60,240 bases of DNA. It comes from an uncultured Micrococcales bacterium (lineage in GTDB: Bacteria > Actinomycetota > Actinomycetes > Actinomycetales > Microbacteriaceae). Position 1 is the stretch's first letter. Every line of letters begins with the position of its first letter. Where the stretch lies: the NCBI GenBank assembly GCA_903880095.1, contig CAIRNX010000042.1, forward strand, positions 1-60,240, written 5' to 3'. This document shows positions 42,231 to 51,416 of the stretch, one piece after another. The notes under the pieces were generated by a model. The model did no database searches. It was not told the origin of the DNA and worked only from the letters and a program-made list of their open reading frames with translations. The position numbers were made by a program, and so were the translations under genes.

Positions 42231-43117
42231 TTCTTCTTCCTCAGAACAACCAAGAAAGAGCAGTTTTGATTCGTATAAAACCTAGTGGGGAATCCCAATA
42301 AAACTAGCCGGCGTTGGGCATTCTGATCCCAAACGATAAGGTCGTGCCAAAGCCAGCCTGCGTCTTGTGCAGCCTTGGCCAAGTCGCTGTGCATAGAAAT
42401 ATAGGGGCGGTCTGGAGGAAGACGATAGTCCTTGACGACCCAGACTGCATAACCGTCGGGCTTCGTTACTTCGAACAAGGTGGCAAATAGATCTCTGCTC
42501 TCATCCAAGAACAAGTCATAGTCCAAATTCCCAAAATCACTCTCGTGTTCAGAGTACTGCTTGACGACACTTTTGTTTTCGAGAACGATTCGACTTTTCT
42601 TGTGAGTTTTTTCTCTATCAGCAATGCTCCGCTGGATGAAATTTGCGTAAGGCGGTGAGGTGACGGTTAGCGCCACCGAACCTGGCTCTAAATACTTTGA
42701 CATGTTCCGACAATCATCGTGGTGAACGAGAGCGCTTCCGGAACTTGTAATCAGTTCGCTATCGATTTCGGTTAGCCACTCGTTGGTCATTTCGACAAAC
42801 CTAGGGTTTAGCTCGATGCCAACACCGTTACGACCTAGTCTCTTGGAGGCAAGAATTGTCGTACCGATACCATTGAATGGGTCGAAGACTATGTCGCCCG
42901 GTGCTGAGTACATCTTTACAAGGCGATCTGCCAACTTCAGGGGAAATACGGCACCATGTTCCTTATGCCTAGCCTGGCGAGGAGATGACAAATCTGACCA
43001 GACATTCGTGCTCAGGCTTGCCCACTCGGTAGCTGTAAGTCCGTTGAATCCCAGGCGTTTCGGCTTTGACGCTGGCTCGGTATTCTCCTGGTTTACAGTC
43101 ACTTTGCGAAATTCCAT
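42227..43117 (-). CDS. DNA methyltransferase (TSPPY type), first of the pair
   Basis: A 296-residue amino-methyltransferase. IVFDPFNGIGTTILASKRLG at about 76-95 binds SAM with GIELNPRFVEMTNEW behind it; VTSPPYANFIQRSIAD near 153 is the catalytic motif. FPLKLADRLVKMYSAPGD before the SAM site is the usual motif X region. Together with the second enzyme it may protect the two halves of an asymmetric site or both strands. It begins the minus-strand unit and is divergent from the DISARM-like operon; the 254-base gap to the next gene shows no clear C-protein gene or operator. Confidence 0.9.
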   Translation of the reverse strand: MEFRKVTVNQENTEPASKPKRLGFNGLTATEWASLSTNVWSDLSSPRQARHKEHGAVFPLKLADRLVKMYSAPGDIVFDPFNGIGTTILASKRLGRNGVGIELNPRFVEMTNEWLTEIDSELITSSGSALVHHDDCRNMSKYLEPGSVALTVTSPPYANFIQRSIADREKTHKKSRIVLENKSVVKQYSEHESDFGNLDYDLFLDESRDLFATLFEVTKPDGYAVWVVKDYRLPPDRPYISMHSDLAKAAQDAGWLWHDLIVWDQNAQRRLVLLGFPTRFYTNQNCSFLVVLRKKK

Positions 43118-43371
43118 CCTGGCTCGACTTATTTAGAGAAATGTTATCTTTGACCGCCGACATTGAAATACGTCAGACACACGAACCTAGACCCTTATTC
43201 TCTCATTTAGGTGATGAATAAAGTCGGCAACACCCAGATTGAATCGGGACTTGTTTAGAGTTACGGATCACCATTTTTATCTTGGGATACCCCTGTTGCG
43301 TTGCGCGGATAGGTGTACCTGCTAATCGCACCGATTGCAACTAGGTGGGTGGGGAGGGTATTCGTCTAGGG

Positions 43372-43569
43372 TCATCCATAGCATTCTTGTCTAAATTTCA
43401 TGACTTTCAATTCATTGATCAGGTTGTCAGCGTCGTACCTCGACAGGTTCCCTTGTTCTGAGACCGCCAGATTGGCTTCCAGGTTTGAATCGAGTTCTTC
43501 GAACAAAGTTGTGATCAGTTCCAGCTGTTTGTTAGTAGCTGGTTTCTCATGACTTGGACTATTTCTCAC
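43372..43569 (-). CDS. Small DUF3072-like protein
   Basis: A 65-residue protein. PATNKQLELITTLFEELDSN followed by LSRYDADNLINELKVM resembles the small DUF3072 helical motif found in actinobacterial proteins, often as a tail of DNA-related proteins. GTG start with AAGGA 10 bases before it. It stands alone between the restriction-modification unit and the DISARM-like operon. Function unknown; a regulator role would be guesswork. Confidence 0.6.
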   Translation of the reverse strand: MRNSPSHEKPATNKQLELITTLFEELDSNLEANLAVSEQGNLSRYDADNLINELKVMKFRQECYG

Positions 43570-43717
43570 TTTTGCTCGTCCTTATGGATGAGCTGTTAAG
43601 TAGTTGTTCTTCATTTATTTCAAAGTAGCTGAAGGTGGCTTATTTTTATTCGTCGCCCGATCAAGAGAATGTCGGCGTACGAAGGTATTCTTGGGGTAAC
43701 CCATGGGGAGGTTAGAC

Positions 43718-44764
43718 GTGGAATACCTGGTGAAGTTAGACAAAGATGCCGAGTGGGGGCGATTTGATCCGTGGTTCGACTCTTTTGTCGACTTAGGTTT
43801 CAAGCTATATAACGCTAGAAAAATGGGTCATGTTTATAAAAAAGTAGCTATCGGCGTCCCTAAAAGTCCTTTCGTCGCTTTAGCCATGGCTATCGGTTTC
43901 AGTCGTGCTGCTTATAAAGAGGGAACGGACTTCTCTAAGGAAGTCTCTCTCGATGATGTAAAGGTTGGCGAAGTAATTGCCTTCAGAGGTGCGTGGAGTC
44001 AGCCAGAGCCAGGGGTTAGCCGACTACCAAGAAGTAGCGTCGGTTTAGTTTCCGCAATCAAGTCTGGATCTGGAAACTTAACTGAGATTCACTTCACTTT
44101 CGACACCGGGGCGGTTGCTGAGAAACGTAATTTCAACAAAGCATTATCAGCCGACGACCGCACGAAACTTCCGCGGCTCTTTTCGGTCCCTTTAGGAACA
44201 CCGCAGCGACCGGAGCAAACCAGGAAGAGCAGAGAAGTAGTTGATGACTCGCCAAGGACTCGTGAAAATAAGGAGTTCTTTGAAAGTTGGGACTATCAGA
44301 TTTGCCCGACCCTAGTTATTTTCGGGCCAACGGGACGGCTTGATGACTACAAGAAGCCTCTTGTTAGAGACGAAGAGATTCACGGCAAGCTAATGATCGA
44401 GTCAGACTCCCTATTCAATCTCGCTCGCCTGGACAGGTTGAGTAATGATGTAAATCCACACTTCGTCAATGCCGTGGAGCAGATTTCTCAATTTCCAACT
44501 AATGGGTCCCCCGCCTTTGAGTCCTTGAAAAGATTCCCATTTGTTTGTCTCGATGGGAATGATGCGATATTGAACCTTTCAGAGAAAAGAATTTTCCAAG
44601 ACAAGACCCTGATCGCCCTTTGGGAAGCAACAGGCAACCAGCATCAAGATGTTGCATTGAGAACATTCGCTAAAGCTGCTAGCCAAAACACGCCCGTGCC
44701 GGATTTTGCTGGGGCTTTGGGTTGGACGCCACCAGCGGGCGTACAGATTTGGGGGTGGAGATAA
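43718..44764 (+). CDS. First gene of the DISARM-like operon, unknown protein (possible DrmE N-terminal half)
   Basis: A 348-residue soluble protein that I cannot assign with confidence. Near residue 43 it has VAIGVPKSPFVALAMAIGFS, then a strand-rich region (GEVIAFRGAW near 93, LTEIHFTFDTGAVAEK near 127) and a C-terminal half with YQICPTLVIFGP near 197. No nuclease or ATPase motif is visible. The GTG at 43718 is chosen because GGAGG lies 6 bases before it; an ATG at 43703 overlaps that site. The stop shares a base with the start of the next gene (TAATG). Together the two proteins are about 850 residues; a split DrmE is one possible reading, inferred from size, order and neighbours. Confidence 0.6.
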   Translation: MEYLVKLDKDAEWGRFDPWFDSFVDLGFKLYNARKMGHVYKKVAIGVPKSPFVALAMAIGFSRAAYKEGTDFSKEVSLDDVKVGEVIAFRGAWSQPEPGVSRLPRSSVGLVSAIKSGSGNLTEIHFTFDTGAVAEKRNFNKALSADDRTKLPRLFSVPLGTPQRPEQTRKSREVVDDSPRTRENKEFFESWDYQICPTLVIFGPTGRLDDYKKPLVRDEEIHGKLMIESDSLFNLARLDRLSNDVNPHFVNAVEQISQFPTNGSPAFESLKRFPFVCLDGNDAILNLSEKRIFQDKTLIALWEATGNQHQDVALRTFAKAASQNTPVPDFAGALGWTPPAGVQIWGWR

Positions 44765-46281
44765 TGACAATTAGTTCACCAGACCTAGCATTCAGGAACC
44801 TCTCTGAGGTTTGGTCTGCTGGAATTACTCTTCAAACTTTCGAAGATGAAAGTCGGGCAGTTGCTTTCGAGCTGACCAATAAATTGCTCGGTGCAGTTAC
44901 CGGGAAGGACCTTGAAGGTCTCGAAACCACATTGAAATACATTTACTGGGATCTCCGCGGCCATATTCCTAACCCTGAACGCCCAGAAGCGGGCTGGTTT
45001 GCTCGCCGAGTTTCGCTTCAAAATGAACTTGGTATAAACGTCCAAGTCCTTTCAACTGAAGAGCTGGGGGCAGGAAAAGAACTGATCTTGAGACTGAACG
45101 CCCTTGCCGAAAAGGATTCGGTGTACTCGGAGCAGATCCTAAACCTGCTCGAGCGTGAGCCAGAAACCGTCTTCATTGTTGAAAAACCAAGACAACGTGC
45201 AGAAGTCGATGCGCTTTTGGTTGCGAGCACAGCCGAGCCCAGCTACCAGGTATTTAACCTAGGCAGATTTGTATCATTTCCTCCCACAGAGTTCAAGCAA
45301 GTTGTCGTTTTGGCTGCGCCTAGGAAGATATCTGACAACTTCATGCGAGCAATAACGCTTGGTGGCATAGCGGGTAAGTTCAGCTTCTTGGCCCCTAACT
45401 GGTTAATCGGCAACGAACCAAGCACCATCCGGCAAGAACTGGCGCCAACCTTAAAAGTTGCGCCTTTACCTAAGGTCCATGTTGTCGGTCCCCAATTTGA
45501 CAGGCCTGTAACTGAAGTTCCCGTAGAGACAGTTGAATTGAAGGACTACACGAACCCGGCTGACATTGAAAAGCTCATGACGGTCGGTGACATTGATTGC
45601 CGCTATGTTCACCTGAATGAAGGTTTGGTTATCCCGGTCGAAGACGATGCCGCGCGAATCAGCATTCTTGAACGCCAAGACGACGGACTCCTAAAGGTGG
45701 AATTTCGAGACCCTTTCGATGGATTAGCGGTCGGCGATGTTGTTTTCAATCTTCGCGATGGCGCGGAAGATGATTTCTTGATGGACTTGGCCGTTATGGC
45801 CATGGGCCAAGAATTCCGATCCTTTGCGAGCGGGCGACTGCTTTGGAAGTCGCGGGCACATAACATGATTGAAGCCCACGGCTACGATCAAGCCGTATCG
45901 AAATTGAAAGCCGGTGGGGTGAGCACAGCTCATTACTTGAAGGACTGGCTCGACGATGACGACTTCGTAAGCCCCCGAGCGAAGTCCGACTGGGCCAATC
46001 TATTGAAAGCCCTTGAATTCACGATCGTAGAAGTTAAGAGCTTGACAAACCTAAGCTCTAAATTGCGCTCGCACCTCATTTCAATTGGCCAGAGCGCCAG
46101 ATCTGCCATGGCCGACTCAATCGATGCCTCAGAGTGGGACCTAATTCGCGAAGGCAAAGTGGTGTCTAAGAAACTTGCCGAGTATGGTGATGCTGAATTC
46201 TTGCTTTCGACGGTAACTGACATCGGAGATGCGACAGTCAAGTGTCACCCAAATGATTTACGCAAAGTCAGGAGACTTTAG
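44764..46281 (+). CDS. Second gene of the DISARM-like operon, DrmE-C-terminal-like protein
   Basis: A 505-residue soluble protein. Near residues 315-365 it has GLAVGDVVFNLRDGAEDDFL, MAMGQEF and SGRLLWKSRAHNMIE, which recalls the pattern GD-V-R ... hydrophobic helix ... W-K found at the end of DrmE-type proteins of DISARM class 2. The middle has FKQVVVLAAPRKISDNFMRA near 181, like a Rossmann strand-helix unit. No catalytic motif is evident. TAATG overlap with the gene before and AGGAG before the gene after show that the five genes form one operon. The family link is inference. Confidence 0.6.
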   Translation: MTISSPDLAFRNLSEVWSAGITLQTFEDESRAVAFELTNKLLGAVTGKDLEGLETTLKYIYWDLRGHIPNPERPEAGWFARRVSLQNELGINVQVLSTEELGAGKELILRLNALAEKDSVYSEQILNLLEREPETVFIVEKPRQRAEVDALLVASTAEPSYQVFNLGRFVSFPPTEFKQVVVLAAPRKISDNFMRAITLGGIAGKFSFLAPNWLIGNEPSTIRQELAPTLKVAPLPKVHVVGPQFDRPVTEVPVETVELKDYTNPADIEKLMTVGDIDCRYVHLNEGLVIPVEDDAARISILERQDDGLLKVEFRDPFDGLAVGDVVFNLRDGAEDDFLMDLAVMAMGQEFRSFASGRLLWKSRAHNMIEAHGYDQAVSKLKAGGVSTAHYLKDWLDDDDFVSPRAKSDWANLLKALEFTIVEVKSLTNLSSKLRSHLISIGQSARSAMADSIDASEWDLIREGKVVSKKLAEYGDAEFLLSTVTDIGDATVKCHPNDLRKVRRL

Positions 46282-46283
46282 TC

Positions 46284-47957
46284 ATGGTCAGGATGCGCCC
46301 ACCAATCATCGCGTCGGACTCACCCCCCGGCGAAAAGTTACTTTTCCAAAAGTTTGAAGAGTTACAAGGTGCCGAAAACTGGATTGTGCTTCATTCGCTC
46401 GATATATTCGGCGACATACCCAATGGACAGGGTGAGGCAGACTTTGTCCTACTTGTCCCAGGTCAAGGAGTGCTCGTAATTGAAGTCAAGTCACACACCA
46501 AAATCAAAGCAAAAGGTGGTGTCTGGACCCTTGGTAACGACAAGCCTTCCAACCGTGGGCCAGTAAGGCAAGCATGGAATGCGGCTCATGCAATAAGAAA
46601 TTATCTACAAAATCAAAAAGTGGACATTTACGATGTCCCGATCGCCGCATGCGTTTGGTTTACAAACGCAAACAATGAAGATGTTGAGCCATCGATCCAG
46701 TGGGAGAACTGGATGCTCTTATATGCAAAAGACATGCCTAAGCCACTGCACAAAACTATTGAGGGAGTTTTTGCCGGGGCGATTTCAACCTTCGAAAAGG
46801 GGAAGCTACGCTTTTCATCTCAGCGGGCACCCGTCCAGAAACTTGAGGCCATTGCAAAAGCACTTAGGCCCGAAATCGTGATCGAGAAAACGGCAGAAAT
46901 GCGCGTAGCCGAAATAGCGGGATGGGCCAAATCAGCGGTTGAGCAACAGCTAGACATTGTCGAAGCTATCCGCGGTTTAACCAAACCTTTTCTTCTTCAA
47001 GGCATCGCCGGAACTGGAAAAACGCACATCGCCATACACGAAGCCAAGCAGGCCCACATGCGAGGCGAGCGAACACTCCTCACCTGTTACAACTCACTTC
47101 TAGCGGAGTACTTGAAATCAGAACTATCTGGCTACGCCAGAGTTGAAGTGAAACACTTCCATAAGTTCATGACTGACTTGGTGGGCACTGAAAACATTCC
47201 AGAAGATGACCGAGCCTGGTGGAGCGAGACTTTGCCAAAATTGGCTATCGAAAAGTTGGTCGAACTGCCACTTTCTGAAAGATATGACACATTGATTGTC
47301 GACGAGGCCCAAGATTTGGGGCTAGCAACTTACTTAGAAGTTATGGACTTCTCCCTTGAAAAGGGGCTCGAGAATTCCTATGTGTTGTTCACAGGAGATT
47401 TCCAACATCAAGGGATCTACCTAGATGGGTCTGCCGCCCTTGGAAATTACAGGACCTCCATCAAGAATTTGAGTGTTCTAAATCCGCTGTCAAAAAACTG
47501 CAGGAACACAAAGGCGCTTGGTGACCAGGTGATGGACTACATTGGTGAACCAAACGCGTACAGCGGGTACCTAAGAAAAGATGAAGGCCTGCCCCCAAGC
47601 CCTGGCATTGCCCAAAATAACGCGGAAATCTCTTCAATCTTGTTTAGCGAACTGGATCGACTAACCAAGCTTTATAAGAGCGAAAATATAGTCGTCCTAA
47701 GTTCAAACAAGACGATGCTTGAACAGGTCTTAGCTTCAAAAAACGTCGCGCGCACTGAACTGGGAAAGCCTGCTACCGGGAAAATACGCTGGGGCTCGGT
47801 TCAATCCTTCAAGGGACTTGAAGCTTTAGCTGTGCTCTTGGTTGAGTTTGAACCTGGGTACGGAGCTTCTAAAGAAACCTTCTATGTGGCAGCTACAAGA
47901 ACCCTTTCAGAGTTTGTATTTGTGTATCCATCCAGCCTTTTAGCCAAAGTCTTCTAA
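46284..47957 (+). CDS. NERD-domain nuclease fused to a UvrD/Rep-type (SF1) helicase
   Basis: A 557-residue protein. Residues about 12-115 form a NERD domain: GEKLLFQKFEEL, then GEADFVLLVPGQGVLVIEVKSH with the D...E-x-K nuclease residues. The ATPase begins FLLQGIAGTGKTHIAIHEAK near 236 (Walker A), has DTLIVDEAQDLG near 335 (Walker B), YVLFTGDFQHQGIY near 366, and the last motif ETFYVAATRTLSEFVFVY near 530. Such NERD-helicase proteins are common in phage-defence islands and probably process foreign DNA. Start ATG with AGGAG 9 bases before it. It lies between the DrmE-like gene and the DrmA-like gene, which is not the standard DISARM order. Confidence 0.88.
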   Translation: MVRMRPPIIASDSPPGEKLLFQKFEELQGAENWIVLHSLDIFGDIPNGQGEADFVLLVPGQGVLVIEVKSHTKIKAKGGVWTLGNDKPSNRGPVRQAWNAAHAIRNYLQNQKVDIYDVPIAACVWFTNANNEDVEPSIQWENWMLLYAKDMPKPLHKTIEGVFAGAISTFEKGKLRFSSQRAPVQKLEAIAKALRPEIVIEKTAEMRVAEIAGWAKSAVEQQLDIVEAIRGLTKPFLLQGIAGTGKTHIAIHEAKQAHMRGERTLLTCYNSLLAEYLKSELSGYARVEVKHFHKFMTDLVGTENIPEDDRAWWSETLPKLAIEKLVELPLSERYDTLIVDEAQDLGLATYLEVMDFSLEKGLENSYVLFTGDFQHQGIYLDGSAALGNYRTSIKNLSVLNPLSKNCRNTKALGDQVMDYIGEPNAYSGYLRKDEGLPPSPGIAQNNAEISSILFSELDRLTKLYKSENIVVLSSNKTMLEQVLASKNVARTELGKPATGKIRWGSVQSFKGLEALAVLLVEFEPGYGASKETFYVAATRTLSEFVFVYPSSLLAKVF

Positions 47958-47966
47958 GGAGCGATT

Positions 47967-50900
47967 GTGGTAAATGTTGCACGTGAAAAGGTAGTCGACT
48001 ACCTAATAAATGAGATTTGGGGGCCTGTCCTTGCTACCTCCGATGTTGACGCCATTGAACTTCCCACTCCTGGACCTGACGGTTCGTTCGAGATACCGGG
48101 CGATGGTAACTTGCCGAAAATATTGGACAAGGCTTCTGGTGATCTAATCGTCACTGGCGCTGCGCCAAAGATGTTTTACGGCACTGGTGTTTTGCACGCT
48201 CAAGAAGCGTGGGACGCGCCGGAGGCAAAAGAGTCGAATGATGCCGGGGACGAAGTTATTACTCCGGACCCGGATGACGCTCCCGACGTAGTTGTGGATA
48301 ACCATTTTGGTGGTGGCGATGACGAAGAACAGGACTCGATTTCACTGGATCAAAGCCAAAAAAGGAAACCAAGTGCAATGGGTTTCACGAGTGAGCTAGT
48401 GCTTGCAGACGGCGATGCTTTGCACATCCAATTTGATGGGGCTATTTACGACGAAATCAAACTCAAGTTTGACGGCAGAACATTACAGGGGTGGCGCCGC
48501 AAGGCATTTTCTCTAACTGGAAATTTAGTCTGGGAGCCCACAAAAGTTGAGCTGAACAGCTTGACCCCCGTCGTGCTAACGGGCGATCACGCAGAGTTGG
48601 TTTCTGCGAAAATTCGATTCCGCAAGGCTGCGATCGGCGCAGATTCTGGAGTCGGTCTTATTGCAACTCTCGTCGTCAAGAACCAAACGCTGGACCCACA
48701 TGAGGTCGACATTTTCCAATCAACTCTCAAAATGAGTCTGGTCGGGGACGGGTACATAAGAAGTTCAAAACACTCGGATAGTGCAGATGTCGAACAGCGA
48801 GAGCTCGACCATCTTTACCGCCACACCTCAAATTACGCAGTGGGTCACGGTACCTCTGTGAATTGGCCTCAGGTAGCGCCGGGTGAGAAATTAAAGGAAA
48901 TCAAAACCACTTCGCTGCCGATTTTTTACCAAGAGGTACTGGATTTTGAAGGCGCCCCAACAGCATCAATGGACAAATTGGCGGCGGCTTCTCAGGCTGA
49001 ACTTGCAGAAGCGCTAAACCCAATCATTGTCGAATTTGAACGGTGGATATCAAACGAGCAATCCGTTTCTTTGGCCAACGGTGGAGACGCCGAAGTGACC
49101 GAAAGATTGGCCAGCCGTGCAACTCACATCTTGGACCGAATCAAAAAGGGCTTTGACCTTTTGGTTCACGACGAACAGGTGTTCGAGGCGTTCATCCTTG
49201 CTAACAAAGCCATGTTCGAACAGCAAAAGAATGGTCGTCGCCCCTTGCGTGAGTGGGCGCGCGACTCAAAGAAGAGCTATTTGGCCGCTGAACCATTCAA
49301 ACTAGTGCCTTCAACCGAACCAACCGGCAAGTTTGGCCGATGGAGACCTTTTCAGCTAGCGTTTCTCCTTGCTGCACTTCCGGGCTTAGTAGATCCGCAA
49401 GATGAGTCCCGGGAAGAAGTTGACCTCATTTTCTTTCCTACAGGTGGAGGCAAAACAGAAGCCTATCTAGGGGCAAGCGCTCTTTCGATAATTCTTCAAA
49501 GGTTACGCGGCGGGAAAGATACCGATTACGGCGTCAACGTTTTGATGCGTTACACACTTCGGCTACTGACTATTCAGCAGTTTGAACGAAGCTCGGGATT
49601 GATCTGTGTGTTGGAACAAATGCGCCAATCCATGCCAGAAAGATTGGGGCAGACGCCGATTTCTATTGGCGTATGGCTCGGAAACAAAACAACACCAAAC
49701 TGGAGAGAGAAAGCCCTCGAGCAACTCAAGGACATCAAGAACAGAAAGGCCGACGACCCCAATCCATTTGTTCTGAATCGCTGCCCCATCTGCGCCGCTG
49801 AATTTGGTTGGGATGGCAAATATTGGCGCGGCTACGAGGCTGTGCCAAAGAAAGGTAAAGATTCAACTCTTCGATTTGTCTGCCCGGACTTTAACTGTCA
49901 CTTTGGAGATCCAGACAACGCTTTGCCGATTTGGATTACCGACGAGGACGTGTACATTCAAAGGCCAACTTTTGTTCTCGGAACGGTCGATAAGTTTGCC
50001 CAAATGGCTTGGCAAGAAAGAGCTCGAAAGTTGTTCGGAATCGGGCCGGATGGATCTCGAGTTTCCGATCCACCAGCTCTAGTAATTCAAGACGAGCTCC
50101 ACCTAATTTCGGGACCGCTCGGCTCTATGGTTGGCCTTTACGAACCTGTTATTGAGGAGTTGTGCACAGATCGACGCACGCCCACGCCAATTAGGCCAAA
50201 GATTATCGCGTCTACGGCAACAACCCGTAAATATGAGTCGCAAATCAAAACCCTTTACGGCCGTGACAAAGTCATGTTGTTCCCGCAAGCGATTTCTCGC
50301 GCAAATGAATCCTTCTTCTCCAAAGTTCTATACGAAGCGGATGGGTTCACCAAGAAAAAAGGAAGCCTTTACCTTGGCGTCAATCCCGCAACTTACATGA
50401 ACGGCCAACTCTCGGCAGCTCGAGTTGCAGCTATTCTCAAGCAGGCCCCAAACATGGAGCCGGATCCAAATAATCAGGACATGGACTATTACAGAACATC
50501 ACTATGGTTCTTCAATAGCCTTCGTGAACTAGGAATGACACTCACGTTGATGCAATCAACGGTGAGAGACCTTATCGCCGGTATGAGAGTGGCAAATCGA
50601 CTACCGGCCCCAAAGGCGAGCTATCCGCACAAAATATTGGAGCTTACGAGTCGAATCGACTCAAATAAGGTGTCGAGTTCGCTCGCTGCTCTTGCACGAC
50701 CCAGTTGGGATCCAAAGTCTTTCGACACCTGCCTAGCCTCGAGCATTATGGAGGTGGGCGTGGATGTTCCTCGTTTGGGGCTTTTGACGATCATGTCGCA
50801 ACCAAAAACGACTTCCCAGTACATTCAGGTTTCTGGTCGCGTTGGGCGATCTGGAGATGCCGGGCCTGGCCTCGTTGTGATGCTCTACAACACAACAAGA

Positions 50901-51416
50901 GCGCGTGATCGAAGCATTTATGAGAGGTTTCAGCCTCACCACGAAACCCTTTACGCACAGGTCGAACCGATTAGCCTGACTCCATTCGCTATACAGGCGC
51001 TTAATCACGGTCTAAAAGGCGCGCTAATTTCACAGTATCGAATGACCAGCATTTTGGATTCAAAACCAAATGCAGCAGATTGGGGCAAATTTGATGACGC
51101 CGTAGCTGTCCTTAGGGGTCGTCTTGTGCACCTAGGTGGAGATGGACAGAATCTTAAGGACTTCGACCTACTTTGCCAGCGGCTAAGGAATTACTGGGGA
51201 ATTTACAACCCGACCGAATGGGATTACAGCTATAAAGAAGAAAACATCGGTCCTGATGAGGACTCGGTTCCAGCACTAATGAGAAAGCGCAGAGAACCTA
51301 TGGACCAAATTCCAAACGATAAGAGTTTCATGGTTCCGACATCAATGCGAAATGTTGATGGGCAAACGCGGCTCGAAATTATGAATCCGTACGCTTTTGA
51401 GGAACAGGAAGACTAA
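47967..51416 (+). CDS. drmA: DrmA-like DISARM helicase
   Basis: A 1149-residue SF2-type helicase. Walker A is FFPTGGGKTEAYLGAS near 488; the Walker B box is QDELHLISGPLGSM near 706 (DELH); motif III is ASTATTRKYESQ near 746; motif V is SSIMEVGVDVPRLGLL near 928; motif VI is QVSGRVGRSGDAGPG near 953. Between A and B lies a Cys cluster CPICAAEFGW ... CPDFNCHF (about 603-643) that may hold zinc. An acidic stretch (PDPDDAPDVVV) precedes residue 120. This layout, followed directly by a DUF1998 gene, is that of DrmA/DrmB. GTG start with AAGGAG 5 bases before it. The stop shares a base with the drmB start. Confidence 0.85.
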   Translation: MVNVAREKVVDYLINEIWGPVLATSDVDAIELPTPGPDGSFEIPGDGNLPKILDKASGDLIVTGAAPKMFYGTGVLHAQEAWDAPEAKESNDAGDEVITPDPDDAPDVVVDNHFGGGDDEEQDSISLDQSQKRKPSAMGFTSELVLADGDALHIQFDGAIYDEIKLKFDGRTLQGWRRKAFSLTGNLVWEPTKVELNSLTPVVLTGDHAELVSAKIRFRKAAIGADSGVGLIATLVVKNQTLDPHEVDIFQSTLKMSLVGDGYIRSSKHSDSADVEQRELDHLYRHTSNYAVGHGTSVNWPQVAPGEKLKEIKTTSLPIFYQEVLDFEGAPTASMDKLAAASQAELAEALNPIIVEFERWISNEQSVSLANGGDAEVTERLASRATHILDRIKKGFDLLVHDEQVFEAFILANKAMFEQQKNGRRPLREWARDSKKSYLAAEPFKLVPSTEPTGKFGRWRPFQLAFLLAALPGLVDPQDESREEVDLIFFPTGGGKTEAYLGASALSIILQRLRGGKDTDYGVNVLMRYTLRLLTIQQFERSSGLICVLEQMRQSMPERLGQTPISIGVWLGNKTTPNWREKALEQLKDIKNRKADDPNPFVLNRCPICAAEFGWDGKYWRGYEAVPKKGKDSTLRFVCPDFNCHFGDPDNALPIWITDEDVYIQRPTFVLGTVDKFAQMAWQERARKLFGIGPDGSRVSDPPALVIQDELHLISGPLGSMVGLYEPVIEELCTDRRTPTPIRPKIIASTATTRKYESQIKTLYGRDKVMLFPQAISRANESFFSKVLYEADGFTKKKGSLYLGVNPATYMNGQLSAARVAAILKQAPNMEPDPNNQDMDYYRTSLWFFNSLRELGMTLTLMQSTVRDLIAGMRVANRLPAPKASYPHKILELTSRIDSNKVSSSLAALARPSWDPKSFDTCLASSIMEVGVDVPRLGLLTIMSQPKTTSQYIQVSGRVGRSGDAGPGLVVMLYNTTRARDRSIYERFQPHHETLYAQVEPISLTPFAIQALNHGLKGALISQYRMTSILDSKPNAADWGKFDDAVAVLRGRLVHLGGDGQNLKDFDLLCQRLRNYWGIYNPTEWDYSYKEENIGPDEDSVPALMRKRREPMDQIPNDKSFMVPTSMRNVDGQTRLEIMNPYAFEEQED

